Assembly (NCBI GenBank): GCA_047623555.1
Contig: JBLHMP010000001.1
Coordinates: 1-64,000 of the forward strand
Length of the DNA: 64,000 bases
Direction of reading: 5' to 3'
Source of the DNA: NORP181 sp047623555
Lineage (GTDB): Bacteria; Pseudomonadota; Alphaproteobacteria; Rhodobacterales; Rhodobacteraceae
Each line of letters opens with the position of its first letter. The stretch's first letter is position 1. The translations under genes were made by a program, and so were the position numbers. The notes under the pieces were generated by a model, which was not told where the DNA came from, made no database searches, and saw only the letters and a program-made list of their open reading frames with translations. Positions 8,362-17,577 of this stretch are shown one piece after another.

Positions 8362-11300
8362 ATGATCAAATATGATGAAAACTGGAAAGCTTCCGAGGAA
8401 GCCAAGCGCGCCTATATGGCCGAAAACAGCCTGTACCGCACCGAGGACGAGCATTCGTCCTGCGGCGTTGGTCTGGTCGTGTCGATTGACGGCAAGAAAA
8501 GCCGGTCTGTGGTTACCGCTGGCATTGATGCGCTAAAGGCGATCTGGCACCGGGGTGCTGTGGATGCGGACGGTAAAACCGGTGATGGCGCCGGTATTCA
8601 CGTGCAGATTCCGGTTGGATTTTTCTATGACCAGATCGAACGCACCGGCCATACGCCAAACATGGACCGGCTGATGGCCGTGGGCCAGGTGTTTCTGCCA
8701 CGTACCAATTTTGGTGCCCAGGAAACCTGCCGGACGATTGTTGAATCCGAAGTTCTGCGGATGGGCTATGGCATTTACGGCTGGCGGCATGTGCCGGTTG
8801 ATGTGACCTGTCTGGGCGAAAAGGCCAACGTCACCCGGCCCGAAATCGAACAGATCATTATTTCAAACGCCAAAGACGTTGACGAAGAGACGTTTGAGCG
8901 CGAATTATACGTGATCCGTCGCCGGATCGAAAAGGCTGCGGCGGCCGTGGGCATTACCGAACTTTACATTGCGTCGCTGTCCTGCCGGTCGATCATCTAC
9001 AAAGGCATGATGCTGGCCGAAGAGGTCGCGGTGTTTTACCCCGATCTGATGGACGAACGTTTTGTCAGTGCGTTTGCGATCTATCACCAGCGCTATTCGA
9101 CCAACACATTCCCACAATGGTGGTTGGCGCAACCGTTCCGTATGTTGGCGCATAACGGCGAGATCAACACCCTTAGGGGCAACGTCAACTGGATGAAAAG
9201 CCATGAAATCCGCATGGCATCATCAACCTTTGGCGACATGGCCGAAGACATCAAACCTGTCATCCCCGGCGGTTCGAGCGATTCTGCCGCGCTGGATGCG
9301 GTGTTTGAAATGCTGGTGCGGGCCGGGCGCAGCGCGCCGATGGCCAAAACCATGCTGGTGCCAGAAAGCTGGTCAAAACAGGCGGTCGAGTTGCCCGAGG
9401 CGTGGCGCGATATGTATTCCTATTGCAACTCGGTGATGGAGCCGTGGGACGGCCCCGCCGCCCTTGCCATGACCGATGGGCGCTGGGTTTGCGCCGGGCT
9501 GGATCGCAACGGGCTGCGGCCAATGCGGTATGTGGTGACGGGCGATGGCCTGCTGATCGCCGGGTCCGAGGCCGGAATGGTGCCAATCGACGAGGCCAAC
9601 GTGCTTGAAAAAGGCGCGCTTGGGCCGGGGCAGATTCTGGCTGTTGACATGAAAGAAGGCAAGCTGTTCCACGACACTGAAATCAAGGATCAGTTGGCGG
9701 CGGCACAGCCCTTTGGCGAATGGGTCTGCAAGATCAACAACGCTGACGCGGCGCTGGCCAAGGCAACTGAAAAGCCAATGTTTACCGGGGCCGAATTGCG
9801 CAAACGTCAGATTGCTGCCGGTTATACTCTGGAAGAGTTAGAGCAGATTTTGGCGCCAATGGCCGAGGATGGTAAGGAAACGCTGGCCTCGATGGGCGAT
9901 GACACGCCGTCGGCTGTGTTGTCCGAAATGTACCGGCCGCTGAGCCATTATTTCCGACAGAACTTTAGTCAGGTGACCAACCCGCCCATTGATTCTCTGC
10001 GTGAATTCCGGGTGATGAGCCTTAAGACCCGCTTTGGAAATCTGAAAAATGTGCTCGACGAGGACAGTACCCAAACCGAGATTGTGGTGCTCGAGAGCCC
10101 CTTTGTGGGCAACGCCCAATGGGATGTTCTGACCGCGCAATTTAACGCGCCGATGGTCGAAATCGACTGCGCGTCCAAGGCTGGGTCTGGCACGCTGAGC
10201 GACAATCTGCAACGTATCCGGCGTGAGGCCGAAGATGCTGTGCGCTCGGGGGCCGGGCATTTGGTGCTGACCGATCATTTCTCGGGGCCCGGTCGTGTGG
10301 CGATGCCGATGATTTTGGCGACCTCTGCGGTGCATAGCCACCTGACGCGCAATGGTCTGCGGACGTTCTGTTCGCTGAATGTGCGCAGCGCGGAATGTAT
10401 CGACCCGCATTATTTCGCCGTTCTGATTGGCTGTGGTGCAACCGTGGTAAACGCCTATCTGGCCGAGGATTCGCTCGCCGACCGCATTGAGCGCGGCTTG
10501 ATTGACGGCAATCTGACCGACGCCGTTAGGCGCTATCGTGCGGCGATTGATCAGGGCCTGCTCAAGATCATGGCCAAGATGGGCATCTCGGTGATTTCAT
10601 CCTATCGCGGCGGTCTGAACTTTGAGGCCGTTGGCCTGAGCCGGGCCATGTGCGCCGAGTATTTCCCTGGCATGACCAGCCGGATTTCTGGCATTGGTGT
10701 CAGCGGCATTCAGATCAAATCTGAAAAGATTCACCATCGCGGCTGGGAATCGGGTTTGGACGTGCTGCCCATCGGTGGCTTCTACAAAGCCCGCAATTCT
10801 GGCGAAACCCACGCGTGGGAGGCCACGTCGATGCACATGCTGCAAATGGCGTGCAACAATGCGTCGTTTGATCTGTGGAAGCAGTATTCCGCCAAGATGC
10901 AAAGCAATCCGCCGATCCATCTGCGCGATTTGCTTAAAATCAAACCTCTTGGCAAACCGGTGCCGATCGAAGAAGTCGAAAGCATCACCGCGATCCGCAA
11001 GCGGTTTGTAACACCGGGCATGTCGCTGGGGGCGCTGTCGCCTGAGGCGCATAAATTGCTGAACGTGGCGATGAACCGGATCGGCGCAAAATCTGATAGC
11101 GGCGAAGGCGGCGAAGACCCGGTGCATTTCCATCCGGAACCCAATGGCGACAATCCCAGCGCCAAGATCAAACAGGTGGCTTCGGGGCGTTTTGGCGTCA
11201 CGGCGGAATATCTGAACCAATGTGAAGAGCTGGAAATCAAAGTCGCACAGGGTGCCAAGCCAGGCGAAGGCGGCCAGTTGCCCGGTCTGAAAGTGACCGC

Positions 11301-12894
11301 GCTAATTGCCCGTCTGCGGTTGTCGACCGAGGGCGTGACGCTGATTTCGCCGCCACCGCACCACGATATCTATAGTATCGAGGATCTGGCCCAGCTGATT
11401 TACGACCTGAAACAGATCAACCCGCGCTGCAAAGTGACGGTGAAACTGGTGGCGGCGTCTGGTGTTGGTACCATTGCCGCCGGTGTGGCCAAGGCCAAGG
11501 CCGATGTGATCCTGATCTCAGGGCACAATGGCGGCACAGCGGCCAGCCCGGCGACCAGCATAAAATATGCCGGCCTGCCGTGGGAAATGGGCCTGACCGA
11601 GGCGCATCAGGTTCTGGCGATGAACAAGCTTCGGGATCGTGTGACATTGCGCACCGATGGCGGTTTGCGCACCGGGCGTGATGTTGTCATGGCGGCAATG
11701 ATGGGGGCCGAAGAATACGGCGTCGGCACCGCCGCATTGATTGCGATGGGCTGTATCATGGTGCGCCAGTGCCAGTCCAACACTTGCCCCGTGGGCGTGT
11801 GTACGCAGGACGAATCGCTGCGCGCCAAGTTCACCGGAACTGCCGACAAGCTGGTCAACCTGATCACGTTCTATGCGCAGGAAGTCCGGGAATTGCTGGC
11901 CGAAATCGGTGCGCGGTCGATGGATGAAATCATCGGACGGGCGGATTTGCTGGCGCAGGTGTCACGCGGATCGGCGCATCTGGACGATCTGGATCTGAAC
12001 CCGCTGTTGATCACAGTCGATGGCGCGTCTGACATCGTTTACAACCGCAATCGTGGTCGCAACGAAGTGCCTGACACGCTGGACGCCGAGATCGTGCGCG
12101 ATGCGGCGCGGTTCCTTGAGGATGGCGAGAAAATGCAGCTGTCCTATGCGGTGCAAAATACGCACAGGACCGTCGGCACCCGCACATCGAGCCTGATTGT
12201 CAAAAAATTCGGCATGAACAATTCGTTGCAGCCGGACCATCTGACGGTGAAACTTCAAGGCTCTGCCGGACAATCGCTGGGCGCCTTTACCGTGGCTGGG
12301 CTGAAACTCGAAGTGTCCGGGGATGCCAATGATTATGTTGGCAAAGGTCTGTCCGGTGGCATCATTGTGGTGCGACCGCCGCAGAGTAGCCGGTTGGTTG
12401 CGGCCGACAATACCATCATCGGCAACACGGTTCTGTATGGCGCAACCAAGGGCTTTTTGTTTGCTGCCGGGCGTGCGGGCGAACGGTTTGCGGTGCGCAA
12501 CAGCGGTGCATCAACCGTTGTCGAAGGCTGTGGGTCAAACGGCTGTGAATACATGACCGGCGGTGTTGCGGTAATTCTTGGCGAAATCGGCGCCAACTTT
12601 GCGGCTGGGATGACGGGGGGTATGGCCTATCTTTATGACCCGCACGGGACTGCAATAACCTTGATGAACATGGAGACCGTGGTGACCTGCCCGGTGACGG
12701 TTGATCATTGGTTGTCTGAGCTCAAAACGCTGCTTGAAGCTCATGTCGCAGAAACCAACAGCCGTAAGGCCGCAGATATCCTGCGTCATTGGGACATGGA
12801 AAAAGGCAACTTTTTGCAAATCTGCCCGACAGAAATGTTGGTTCACTTGCCTGCGGCTTTGACGCTGGAAAAAACGGCAATTCCGGCCGAATAA
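8362..12894 (+). CDS. gltB: Glutamate synthase (NADPH) large subunit
   Basis: A 1510-residue alpha subunit of GOGAT. Order of domains: short propeptide, class II glutamine amidotransferase starting at Cys34 (SSCGVGLV; the Cys becomes the N-terminal nucleophile after cleavage), central domain, FMN-binding synthase domain (about 850-1200) with GEGGEDP, and the C-terminal GXGXG beta-helix (about 1270-1470). The 3Fe-4S ligands are in the CX5CX4C motif CIMVRQCQSNTC near residue 1131. GAAGGAGAA directly precedes the ATG. The gene is full length. It follows two GFA genes instead of directly joining gltD. Confidence 0.97.
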   Translation: MIKYDENWKASEEAKRAYMAENSLYRTEDEHSSCGVGLVVSIDGKKSRSVVTAGIDALKAIWHRGAVDADGKTGDGAGIHVQIPVGFFYDQIERTGHTPNMDRLMAVGQVFLPRTNFGAQETCRTIVESEVLRMGYGIYGWRHVPVDVTCLGEKANVTRPEIEQIIISNAKDVDEETFERELYVIRRRIEKAAAAVGITELYIASLSCRSIIYKGMMLAEEVAVFYPDLMDERFVSAFAIYHQRYSTNTFPQWWLAQPFRMLAHNGEINTLRGNVNWMKSHEIRMASSTFGDMAEDIKPVIPGGSSDSAALDAVFEMLVRAGRSAPMAKTMLVPESWSKQAVELPEAWRDMYSYCNSVMEPWDGPAALAMTDGRWVCAGLDRNGLRPMRYVVTGDGLLIAGSEAGMVPIDEANVLEKGALGPGQILAVDMKEGKLFHDTEIKDQLAAAQPFGEWVCKINNADAALAKATEKPMFTGAELRKRQIAAGYTLEELEQILAPMAEDGKETLASMGDDTPSAVLSEMYRPLSHYFRQNFSQVTNPPIDSLREFRVMSLKTRFGNLKNVLDEDSTQTEIVVLESPFVGNAQWDVLTAQFNAPMVEIDCASKAGSGTLSDNLQRIRREAEDAVRSGAGHLVLTDHFSGPGRVAMPMILATSAVHSHLTRNGLRTFCSLNVRSAECIDPHYFAVLIGCGATVVNAYLAEDSLADRIERGLIDGNLTDAVRRYRAAIDQGLLKIMAKMGISVISSYRGGLNFEAVGLSRAMCAEYFPGMTSRISGIGVSGIQIKSEKIHHRGWESGLDVLPIGGFYKARNSGETHAWEATSMHMLQMACNNASFDLWKQYSAKMQSNPPIHLRDLLKIKPLGKPVPIEEVESITAIRKRFVTPGMSLGALSPEAHKLLNVAMNRIGAKSDSGEGGEDPVHFHPEPNGDNPSAKIKQVASGRFGVTAEYLNQCEELEIKVAQGAKPGEGGQLPGLKVTALIARLRLSTEGVTLISPPPHHDIYSIEDLAQLIYDLKQINPRCKVTVKLVAASGVGTIAAGVAKAKADVILISGHNGGTAASPATSIKYAGLPWEMGLTEAHQVLAMNKLRDRVTLRTDGGLRTGRDVVMAAMMGAEEYGVGTAALIAMGCIMVRQCQSNTCPVGVCTQDESLRAKFTGTADKLVNLITFYAQEVRELLAEIGARSMDEIIGRADLLAQVSRGSAHLDDLDLNPLLITVDGASDIVYNRNRGRNEVPDTLDAEIVRDAARFLEDGEKMQLSYAVQNTHRTVGTRTSSLIVKKFGMNNSLQPDHLTVKLQGSAGQSLGAFTVAGLKLEVSGDANDYVGKGLSGGIIVVRPPQSSRLVAADNTIIGNTVLYGATKGFLFAAGRAGERFAVRNSGASTVVEGCGSNGCEYMTGGVAVILGEIGANFAAGMTGGMAYLYDPHGTAITLMNMETVVTCPVTVDHWLSELKTLLEAHVAETNSRKAADILRHWDMEKGNFLQICPTEMLVHLPAALTLEKTAIPAE

Positions 12895-12908
12895 CCACCT
12901 CAAATCTT

Positions 12909-12941
12909 GACCTTTCGCGCCGAATTGTGGCGCGAGAGGTC
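12909..12941 (+). terminator. Hairpin downstream of gltB
   Basis: GACCTTTCGCGCC (12909-12921) pairs with GGCGCGAGAGGTC (12929-12941) through 13 base pairs including one G-U, with a 7-base loop, 14 bp after the gltB stop. No T-run follows directly, so it may work as an RNA-stabilising 3' hairpin or a weak terminator. Confidence 0.55.
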
Positions 12942-13038
12942 ACAAAGTGTCCATATTTTTCCTGATTTCACCATCTTTCAGGCACTTAGTTGTGCGTTTT
13001 TCTGAAGTTGAGCAGCCGCTATTCTTCAGGAAATATTT

Positions 13039-13926
13039 ATGCCAACCCAATATACTGACCAGTTCTTAGTTATGGACCCCGGTAACCCTCCGGGATCTGG
13101 TACGTCGCTGACCGTGCAGAGTTTCAATTTCACGGATGTCGATGATGACGGGTTTATTAGACCGGGTGATACCTTTAACGGTGGAGTCATAAATTCTGTT
13201 TGGGTGGATGATACCATAACAATGTTTGTGCCTGGCATTGGTAATATTACCATTACTGGCGTGACCTTTTACGTGGATGGGCAGTCTACAGTTTTCACAC
13301 CAACAGACGGTACAATTCTGGCGGACGGGACTTTTATCAGTTCGACGTTTGTGTATACAAGTACGCAAATTTCGGTGGGTGATCTGTTCCCGGCCTGTTT
13401 CACGCCGGGCACGCTCATCGATACGATTGACGGCCTGCGCCCGGTTGAGGAAATTTGCGAGGGCGATTTGCTGCGCACTGCCGATGATGGTTATCAGCCG
13501 GTTGTGTGGATTGGGCGCTGCAAGGTGCAGGCCCGAGGTAAATTTGCCCCGATTCGAATTGCGGTCGGCGCGATGGGCAATACACGTGATCTGATCGTCA
13601 GCCCGCAGCACCGGATTTTGGTCGAAGGCTGGGCAGCTGAACTTTATGCCGGGCAAGAGTCCGTTTTGGTTGCGGCGCGACATTTGGTTGACGGTAAAAA
13701 AATACACGTGATGGAAGGCGGCGACGTCGAGTATATCCACCTTGGATTTGCCGGCCATGTGCTGATCAAATCAGAAGGAATCTGGACCGAAAGCCACTTT
13801 GCCAGCGTTGCTGGGGTGGCCCAGGCTGATGCGCTGTTTCCCGGTTATGTTCAGGGGGCCAAATTGGTACGACCTGCGGCGCAAAAACACGAATCCAGCC
13901 TTATCGCGGCTTGCATGCTTTCCTGA
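13039..13926 (+). CDS. Hint-domain protein
   Basis: A 295-residue protein. The C-terminal half starts with ACFTPGTLIDT (about residue 115) and contains the Hint_2 features GLRPVEEICEGDLL and SPQHRILVEG (about 190-198). This is the Hedgehog/intein-like autoprocessing fold abundant in roseobacter secreted proteins. The N-terminal ~110 residues are acidic, rich in Gly, Thr and Asp, and look like a surface or secreted beta-rich module. No classical signal peptide is seen, so export, if any, would be by type I secretion. The start is supported by AGGAAA before the ATG. The substrate and role are unknown. Confidence 0.75.
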   Translation: MPTQYTDQFLVMDPGNPPGSGTSLTVQSFNFTDVDDDGFIRPGDTFNGGVINSVWVDDTITMFVPGIGNITITGVTFYVDGQSTVFTPTDGTILADGTFISSTFVYTSTQISVGDLFPACFTPGTLIDTIDGLRPVEEICEGDLLRTADDGYQPVVWIGRCKVQARGKFAPIRIAVGAMGNTRDLIVSPQHRILVEGWAAELYAGQESVLVAARHLVDGKKIHVMEGGDVEYIHLGFAGHVLIKSEGIWTESHFASVAGVAQADALFPGYVQGAKLVRPAAQKHESSLIAACMLS

Positions 13927-13953
13927 CCGGGCTGCTTTGCCTATAAAATTGGT

Positions 13954-14691
13954 ATGGCCAAAAAAACCACAACCAAACCTAAAGCACCGGTCAAAAAGGC
14001 CAAGCTTCGGCGCCCGTTTCGGCCATTGCGCTGGATTGGGTTCATTGCGTTGCGCAGCACAACAATTATTATACTGGGCGTGCTAGCGTTGGTGTTGTTG
14101 TTTTCGGTGGTCAATCCGCCGATCACCTATACCATTTGGTCAGAGCACCGCAGGTTGGGATCTGTTGATCGTGAGTGGGTTCCTATTGACGATATTGCGC
14201 CAGTGATGGCGCGATCGGTCGTCGCCGCTGAGGACGCTGATTTTTGCCTGCATTGGGGATTTGACGTTGAGGCGATCCGGGCCGCAATGGAACAGGGCGG
14301 AACGCGCGGCGGCTCATCAATTACCCAACAAGTGGTGAAAAACGTGTTCCTGTGGCAGGGGCGCAGTTGGATTCGCAAAGCGCTTGAGACGGCAATCACC
14401 CCGGCGGTTGAGGCGATCTGGTCTAAACGGCGTATCGTCGAGGTGTATTTGAACGTCGCTGAAATGGGCGAGGGGGTGTTTGGCGTAGAGGCCGCAGCCC
14501 GTAACAATTTTGGCGTCGAGCCGGGTGTGTTAACACTACGTCAGGCTGCGCTGATTGCCGCTGTATTACCTTCGCCGCGCAAAAGATCAGCAAAACACCC
14601 CACGGCCAGGGTGCAAAAAAGGGCGCGGGCCATTGCAGACGGTGCGGCCACCATCCGCACAGATGGCCGCGCTTTGTGTTTCGAGGATTGA
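13954..14691 (+). CDS. mtgA: Monofunctional peptidoglycan glycosyltransferase
   Basis: A 245-residue GT51 enzyme that polymerises lipid II into glycan strands. It has a basic cytoplasmic N-terminus, one membrane anchor (about 29-51) and a periplasmic catalytic domain with the hallmark motifs AAEDADFCLHWGFD (catalytic Glu near residue 90), RGGSSITQQ (about 117-125), KALETAIT and EVYLNVAEMG. No transpeptidase domain follows, which separates it from class A PBPs. It follows the Hint gene by 27 bp and precedes the glutathione transferase by 56 bp in the same direction. Confidence 0.93.
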   Translation: MAKKTTTKPKAPVKKAKLRRPFRPLRWIGFIALRSTTIIILGVLALVLLFSVVNPPITYTIWSEHRRLGSVDREWVPIDDIAPVMARSVVAAEDADFCLHWGFDVEAIRAAMEQGGTRGGSSITQQVVKNVFLWQGRSWIRKALETAITPAVEAIWSKRRIVEVYLNVAEMGEGVFGVEAAARNNFGVEPGVLTLRQAALIAAVLPSPRKRSAKHPTARVQKRARAIADGAATIRTDGRALCFED

Positions 14692-14747
14692 AAACCGCGC
14701 CGTGTCGGGGCATTGGTAACTGAGTTGTCTGTTTTAACTGGAATACC

Positions 14748-15413
14748 ATGGCCCGCCTGTTTCACGTCCCGTTGTCCCCATTTTGTCGCAAAGTGCGGCT
14801 GTCGCTTGCCGAGAAAAAAATCGAGGTTGAGCTCGTTGAAGAACGCTATTGGGAAGGGGACCCGGATTTTCTGCGCCGCAACCCGGCTGCCAAAGTTCCG
14901 GTATTGAAACTGGATGGTAAGTTGATGGCCGAAAGTGCTGCGATCTGTGAGTACATAGAAGAGACCCGTTCCGGCCCGTCGCTGATGCCATCTGATCCGG
15001 ATGCCCGGTACGAAGTGCGCCGTTTGGTTGGTTGGTTTGATGACAAGTTTCATCACGAAGTGACGTCCAAGTTGCTGTACGAGCGGATCAGCAAAAAGAT
15101 CATGGGGTCAGGCTATCCCGACAGTCGTAACATCAAGGACGGCGCTAAGGCGATCAAGTATCATCTGGATTATATGAGCTGGTTGCTGGACCATCGTCGC
15201 TGGCTTGCCGGGGATGATATGACCCTGGCCGATTTTGCTGCTGCGGCACATTTGTCGTCGCTGGATTACATCTCGGATGTAGATTGGAACCGCAGTTCGA
15301 GCGTCAAGGACTGGTACGCTAAGATCAAGTCGCGCCCGGCGTTCCGCTCATTGTTAGCCGATCAGGTGTCAGGGTTCCGACAGCCGCCGCATTATGCCGA
15401 CCTTGATTTCTAA
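14748..15413 (+). CDS. Glutathione S-transferase family protein
   Basis: A 221-residue cytosolic GST. The thioredoxin-like N-terminal domain has SPFCRKVRL (about 9-17) with a Cys in the active-site position, the cis-Pro loop KVPVL (about 49-53) and ESAAICEYI (about 62-70) for glutathione binding. The alpha-helical C-terminal domain has the capping motif LAGDDMTLADF (about 148-158). The substrate cannot be told from sequence. A hairpin-plus-box intergenic module follows the stop. Confidence 0.85.
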   Translation: MARLFHVPLSPFCRKVRLSLAEKKIEVELVEERYWEGDPDFLRRNPAAKVPVLKLDGKLMAESAAICEYIEETRSGPSLMPSDPDARYEVRRLVGWFDDKFHHEVTSKLLYERISKKIMGSGYPDSRNIKDGAKAIKYHLDYMSWLLDHRRWLAGDDMTLADFAAAAHLSSLDYISDVDWNRSSSVKDWYAKIKSRPAFRSLLADQVSGFRQPPHYADLDF

Positions 15414-15427
15414 AACCGAACTGGCGC

Positions 15428-15506
15428 GGGGGGCTGTCTGCCCCCCAACGTTCAAAATGCAGGCATTTTGCGCGTTCCCCCCCGAGGATACTTTTGAACA
15501 AAAGAA
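15428..15506 (+). repeat. Intergenic hairpin-plus-box module, copy 1
   Basis: Downstream of the glutathione transferase come a G/C hairpin (GGGGGGC / GCCCCCC, 15428-15446), a second perfect inverted repeat (CAAAATGC / GCATTTTG, 15453-15470), a run of C, and the box GAGGATACTTTTGAACAAAAG (15484-15504, ending AA by 15506). The box ends 2 bases before the queG ATG. Near-identical boxes occur at 25524, 33233 (minus strand) and 43520. Confidence 0.6.
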
Positions 15507-15508
15507 TT

Positions 15509-16549
15509 ATGAGTGACGCGCTGAAATCCAGGCTTGTAACGCAAGCAAAGGCTGAAGGGTTTGTCGCTGTTCGCATTTGCCGTCCGTGGGATGTGCCCGA
15601 GGTTCCGGCGCGTTTGGCGGCGTTTCTTGAGGCCGGGTATCACGGGCAGATGGGCTGGATGGCCGAACGCACCCATTGGCGGGGTGATCCGGCGGCTTTG
15701 TGGCCCGAGGCACGGTCGGTCATTATGCTGGCCGAGAGCTATGCGCCCGACCATGATCCAAGGGATGTTTTGGCAATGCCGGATCGGGGGGCAATTTCGG
15801 TTTATGCGCAGAACCGGGATTACCATGACATGGTGAAGAAACGGCTCAAGCGGCTGGCGCGCTGGTTGATTGCGCAAGAGCCGTGCGAGGTAAAAGTGTT
15901 TGTTGATACCGCACCGGTGCCGGAAAAGGCGTTGGGGCAGGCGGCAGGGTTAGGTTGGCAGGGCAAGCACACCAATCTGGTCAGTCAGGATTGGGGCAAC
16001 TGGGCTTTTATCGGGTCGGTGTTTACCACGTTGGATTTACCCGCAGATGAGGCAGAGGTTGATCATTGCGGATCATGCCGGGCCTGCCTGGATGTATGCC
16101 CGACAGATGCATTTGTTGCACCTTATCAATTGGACGCACGACGCTGCATTTCCTATCTGACGATTGAGCATTCCGGCCCGGTGGACGAGGAATTGCGCGC
16201 GCTGATGGGCAATCACATCTATGGCTGTGATGATTGTCTGGCGGCCTGTCCGTGGAACAAGTTTGCTGTGGCGGCCAGTGATATACGCTATGCGGCACGG
16301 GCCGAATTGATGGCGCCAAAACTGGCCGAACTGGCGGTTCTGGATGATGCCGCATTCCGGGCGTTGTTTTCAGGATCGGCGGTTAAACGCATTGGCCGGG
16401 ATCGGTTTGTGCGCAATGTTCTGTATGCGATCGGCAATTCACAGGACCCGGCCTTGCGCCCCATTGCGCAAGGTTTGGTTGATGATGCGGATCTGGCGGT
16501 AGCGGATGCCGCGCGCTGGGCCTCAGGACGCCTTGGCGCGTTTGGGTAG
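15509..16549 (+). CDS. queG: Epoxyqueuosine reductase
   Basis: A 346-residue enzyme of the last step of queuosine synthesis: reduction of epoxyqueuosine to queuosine in tRNA, using cobalamin and two 4Fe-4S clusters. Visible: KVFVDTAPVPEKALGQAAGLGW (about 126 on; holds the catalytic Asp), the ferredoxin motifs CGSCRACLDVCP (about 187) and CDDCLAACPWN (about 240), and a C-terminal HEAT-like tail. The ATG at 15509 is preferred over a TTG at 15494 that lies inside the repeat box. The 3' end overlaps msrA, which is convergent, by 27 bp. Confidence 0.93.
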   Translation: MSDALKSRLVTQAKAEGFVAVRICRPWDVPEVPARLAAFLEAGYHGQMGWMAERTHWRGDPAALWPEARSVIMLAESYAPDHDPRDVLAMPDRGAISVYAQNRDYHDMVKKRLKRLARWLIAQEPCEVKVFVDTAPVPEKALGQAAGLGWQGKHTNLVSQDWGNWAFIGSVFTTLDLPADEAEVDHCGSCRACLDVCPTDAFVAPYQLDARRCISYLTIEHSGPVDEELRALMGNHIYGCDDCLAACPWNKFAVAASDIRYAARAELMAPKLAELAVLDDAAFRALFSGSAVKRIGRDRFVRNVLYAIGNSQDPALRPIAQGLVDDADLAVADAARWASGRLGAFG

Positions 16550-17035
16550 CACCCAATCGGGACGCGGAAAGTGGCAGGTATAGCCCCGGGGCAGGCGTTG
16601 CAGGTAATCCTGATGTTCCGGTTCGGCCTGCCAAAAATCACCCACCGGTTCGACCTCGGTGACAACTTTGCCGGGCCAGATGCCCGAGGCTTCGATGTCG
16701 GCGATGGTGTCGATGGCACCTGCCTGCTGGGCCTCGTTCTCAAAATAGATTGCCGAGCGATAGGCAAGGCCACGATCATTGCCCTGTTGGTTCATCGTTG
16801 TCGGGTCGTGGATCTGAAAGAACAATTCCAGTAGGTCACGATAGCTGAGCACGGCGGGATCAAAGACCACTTCGATGCCCTCGGCGTGGGTGCCGTGATT
16901 GCGATAGGTTGCATCGGCCACATCGCCGCCAGTGTATCCAACACGGGTGGACACAACGCCGGGGCGCTTGCGGATCAAATCCTGCATACCCCAGAAACAT
17001 CCGCCTGCCAGAACGGAGCGTTCTGTATTGCTCAT
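16523..17035 (-). CDS. msrA: Peptide methionine-(S)-S-oxide reductase
   Basis: A 170-residue enzyme that reduces the S-epimer of methionine sulfoxide. The catalytic motif GCFWG is at residues 12-16 (Cys13), with RVGYTGG (about 32-38) and ATYRNHGTHAE following, all diagnostic of MsrA. No resolving Cys pair is seen near the C-terminus. It overlaps msrB by 4 bp (ATGA), so the two are translationally coupled, and its end overlaps convergent queG. Confidence 0.95.
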   Translation of the reverse strand: MSNTERSVLAGGCFWGMQDLIRKRPGVVSTRVGYTGGDVADATYRNHGTHAEGIEVVFDPAVLSYRDLLELFFQIHDPTTMNQQGNDRGLAYRSAIYFENEAQQAGAIDTIADIEASGIWPGKVVTEVEPVGDFWQAEPEHQDYLQRLPRGYTCHFPRPDWVLPKRAKAS

Positions 17036-17481
17036 GTTATGTCCTCGATCTGATTGATGTAGTCGCCATAGCCCTCACCCTCCATCTCGGCGCGCGGCAC
17101 AAACCGCAGCGAGGCCGAGTTGATGCAATAGCGCAGGCCACCCCGGTCAATGGGGCCATCGGGAAAGACGTGACCCAAATGGCTGTCGCCATGGGTGCTG
17201 CGCACTTCGGTGCGGATCGTGCCAAGAGACGCGTCAATGAGTTCTGCAACATGGGCGGGTTCAATTGGTTTGGTAAAGCTGGGCCAGCCACAGCCGCTTT
17301 CGTATTTGTCGGCCGAGGCGAACAGTGGCTCGCCTGAAACGATGTCGACATAAAGCCCGGCCTCAGTGGTGTTCAGCAATTTGCCGGAACCGGGGCGTTC
17401 GGTGCCGCTTTGTTGTGTGACGCGGTATTCTTCGCGCGACAGGCGGGCGATGGCGTCGGCGTCTTTGGTATATTGGGTCAT
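17032..17481 (-). CDS. msrB: Peptide methionine-(R)-S-oxide reductase
   Basis: A 149-residue enzyme that reduces the R-epimer of methionine sulfoxide, complementing MsrA. Motifs CGWPSF (about 65-70), THGDSHLGHVF and RYCINSASLRF (catalytic Cys near residue 117) are clear. The two CxxC pairs that bind structural zinc in many MsrB proteins are missing; the Cys of CGWPSF is then the likely resolving residue. The start at 17481 is supported by GAGGA upstream; an in-frame start at 17529 is less likely. First gene of the msrB-msrA pair. Confidence 0.93.
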   Translation of the reverse strand: MTQYTKDADAIARLSREEYRVTQQSGTERPGSGKLLNTTEAGLYVDIVSGEPLFASADKYESGCGWPSFTKPIEPAHVAELIDASLGTIRTEVRSTHGDSHLGHVFPDGPIDRGGLRYCINSASLRFVPRAEMEGEGYGDYINQIEDIT

Positions 17482-17577
17482 AATGTCCTCGCGCGTTGGG
17501 TTTGGGTAATAGATCGGGTGAGTTTGCAAATATCAAAGGGTTATTTCAAACAGATCGCGGTTGTGTGACAGGAACCC

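Noticed and set aside
10597..11220. 207-codon minus-strand frame inside gltB, and similar long antisense frames in gltD and gltB
   Set aside because: GC-rich genes of this codon usage produce long antisense frames; the forward proteins are certain.
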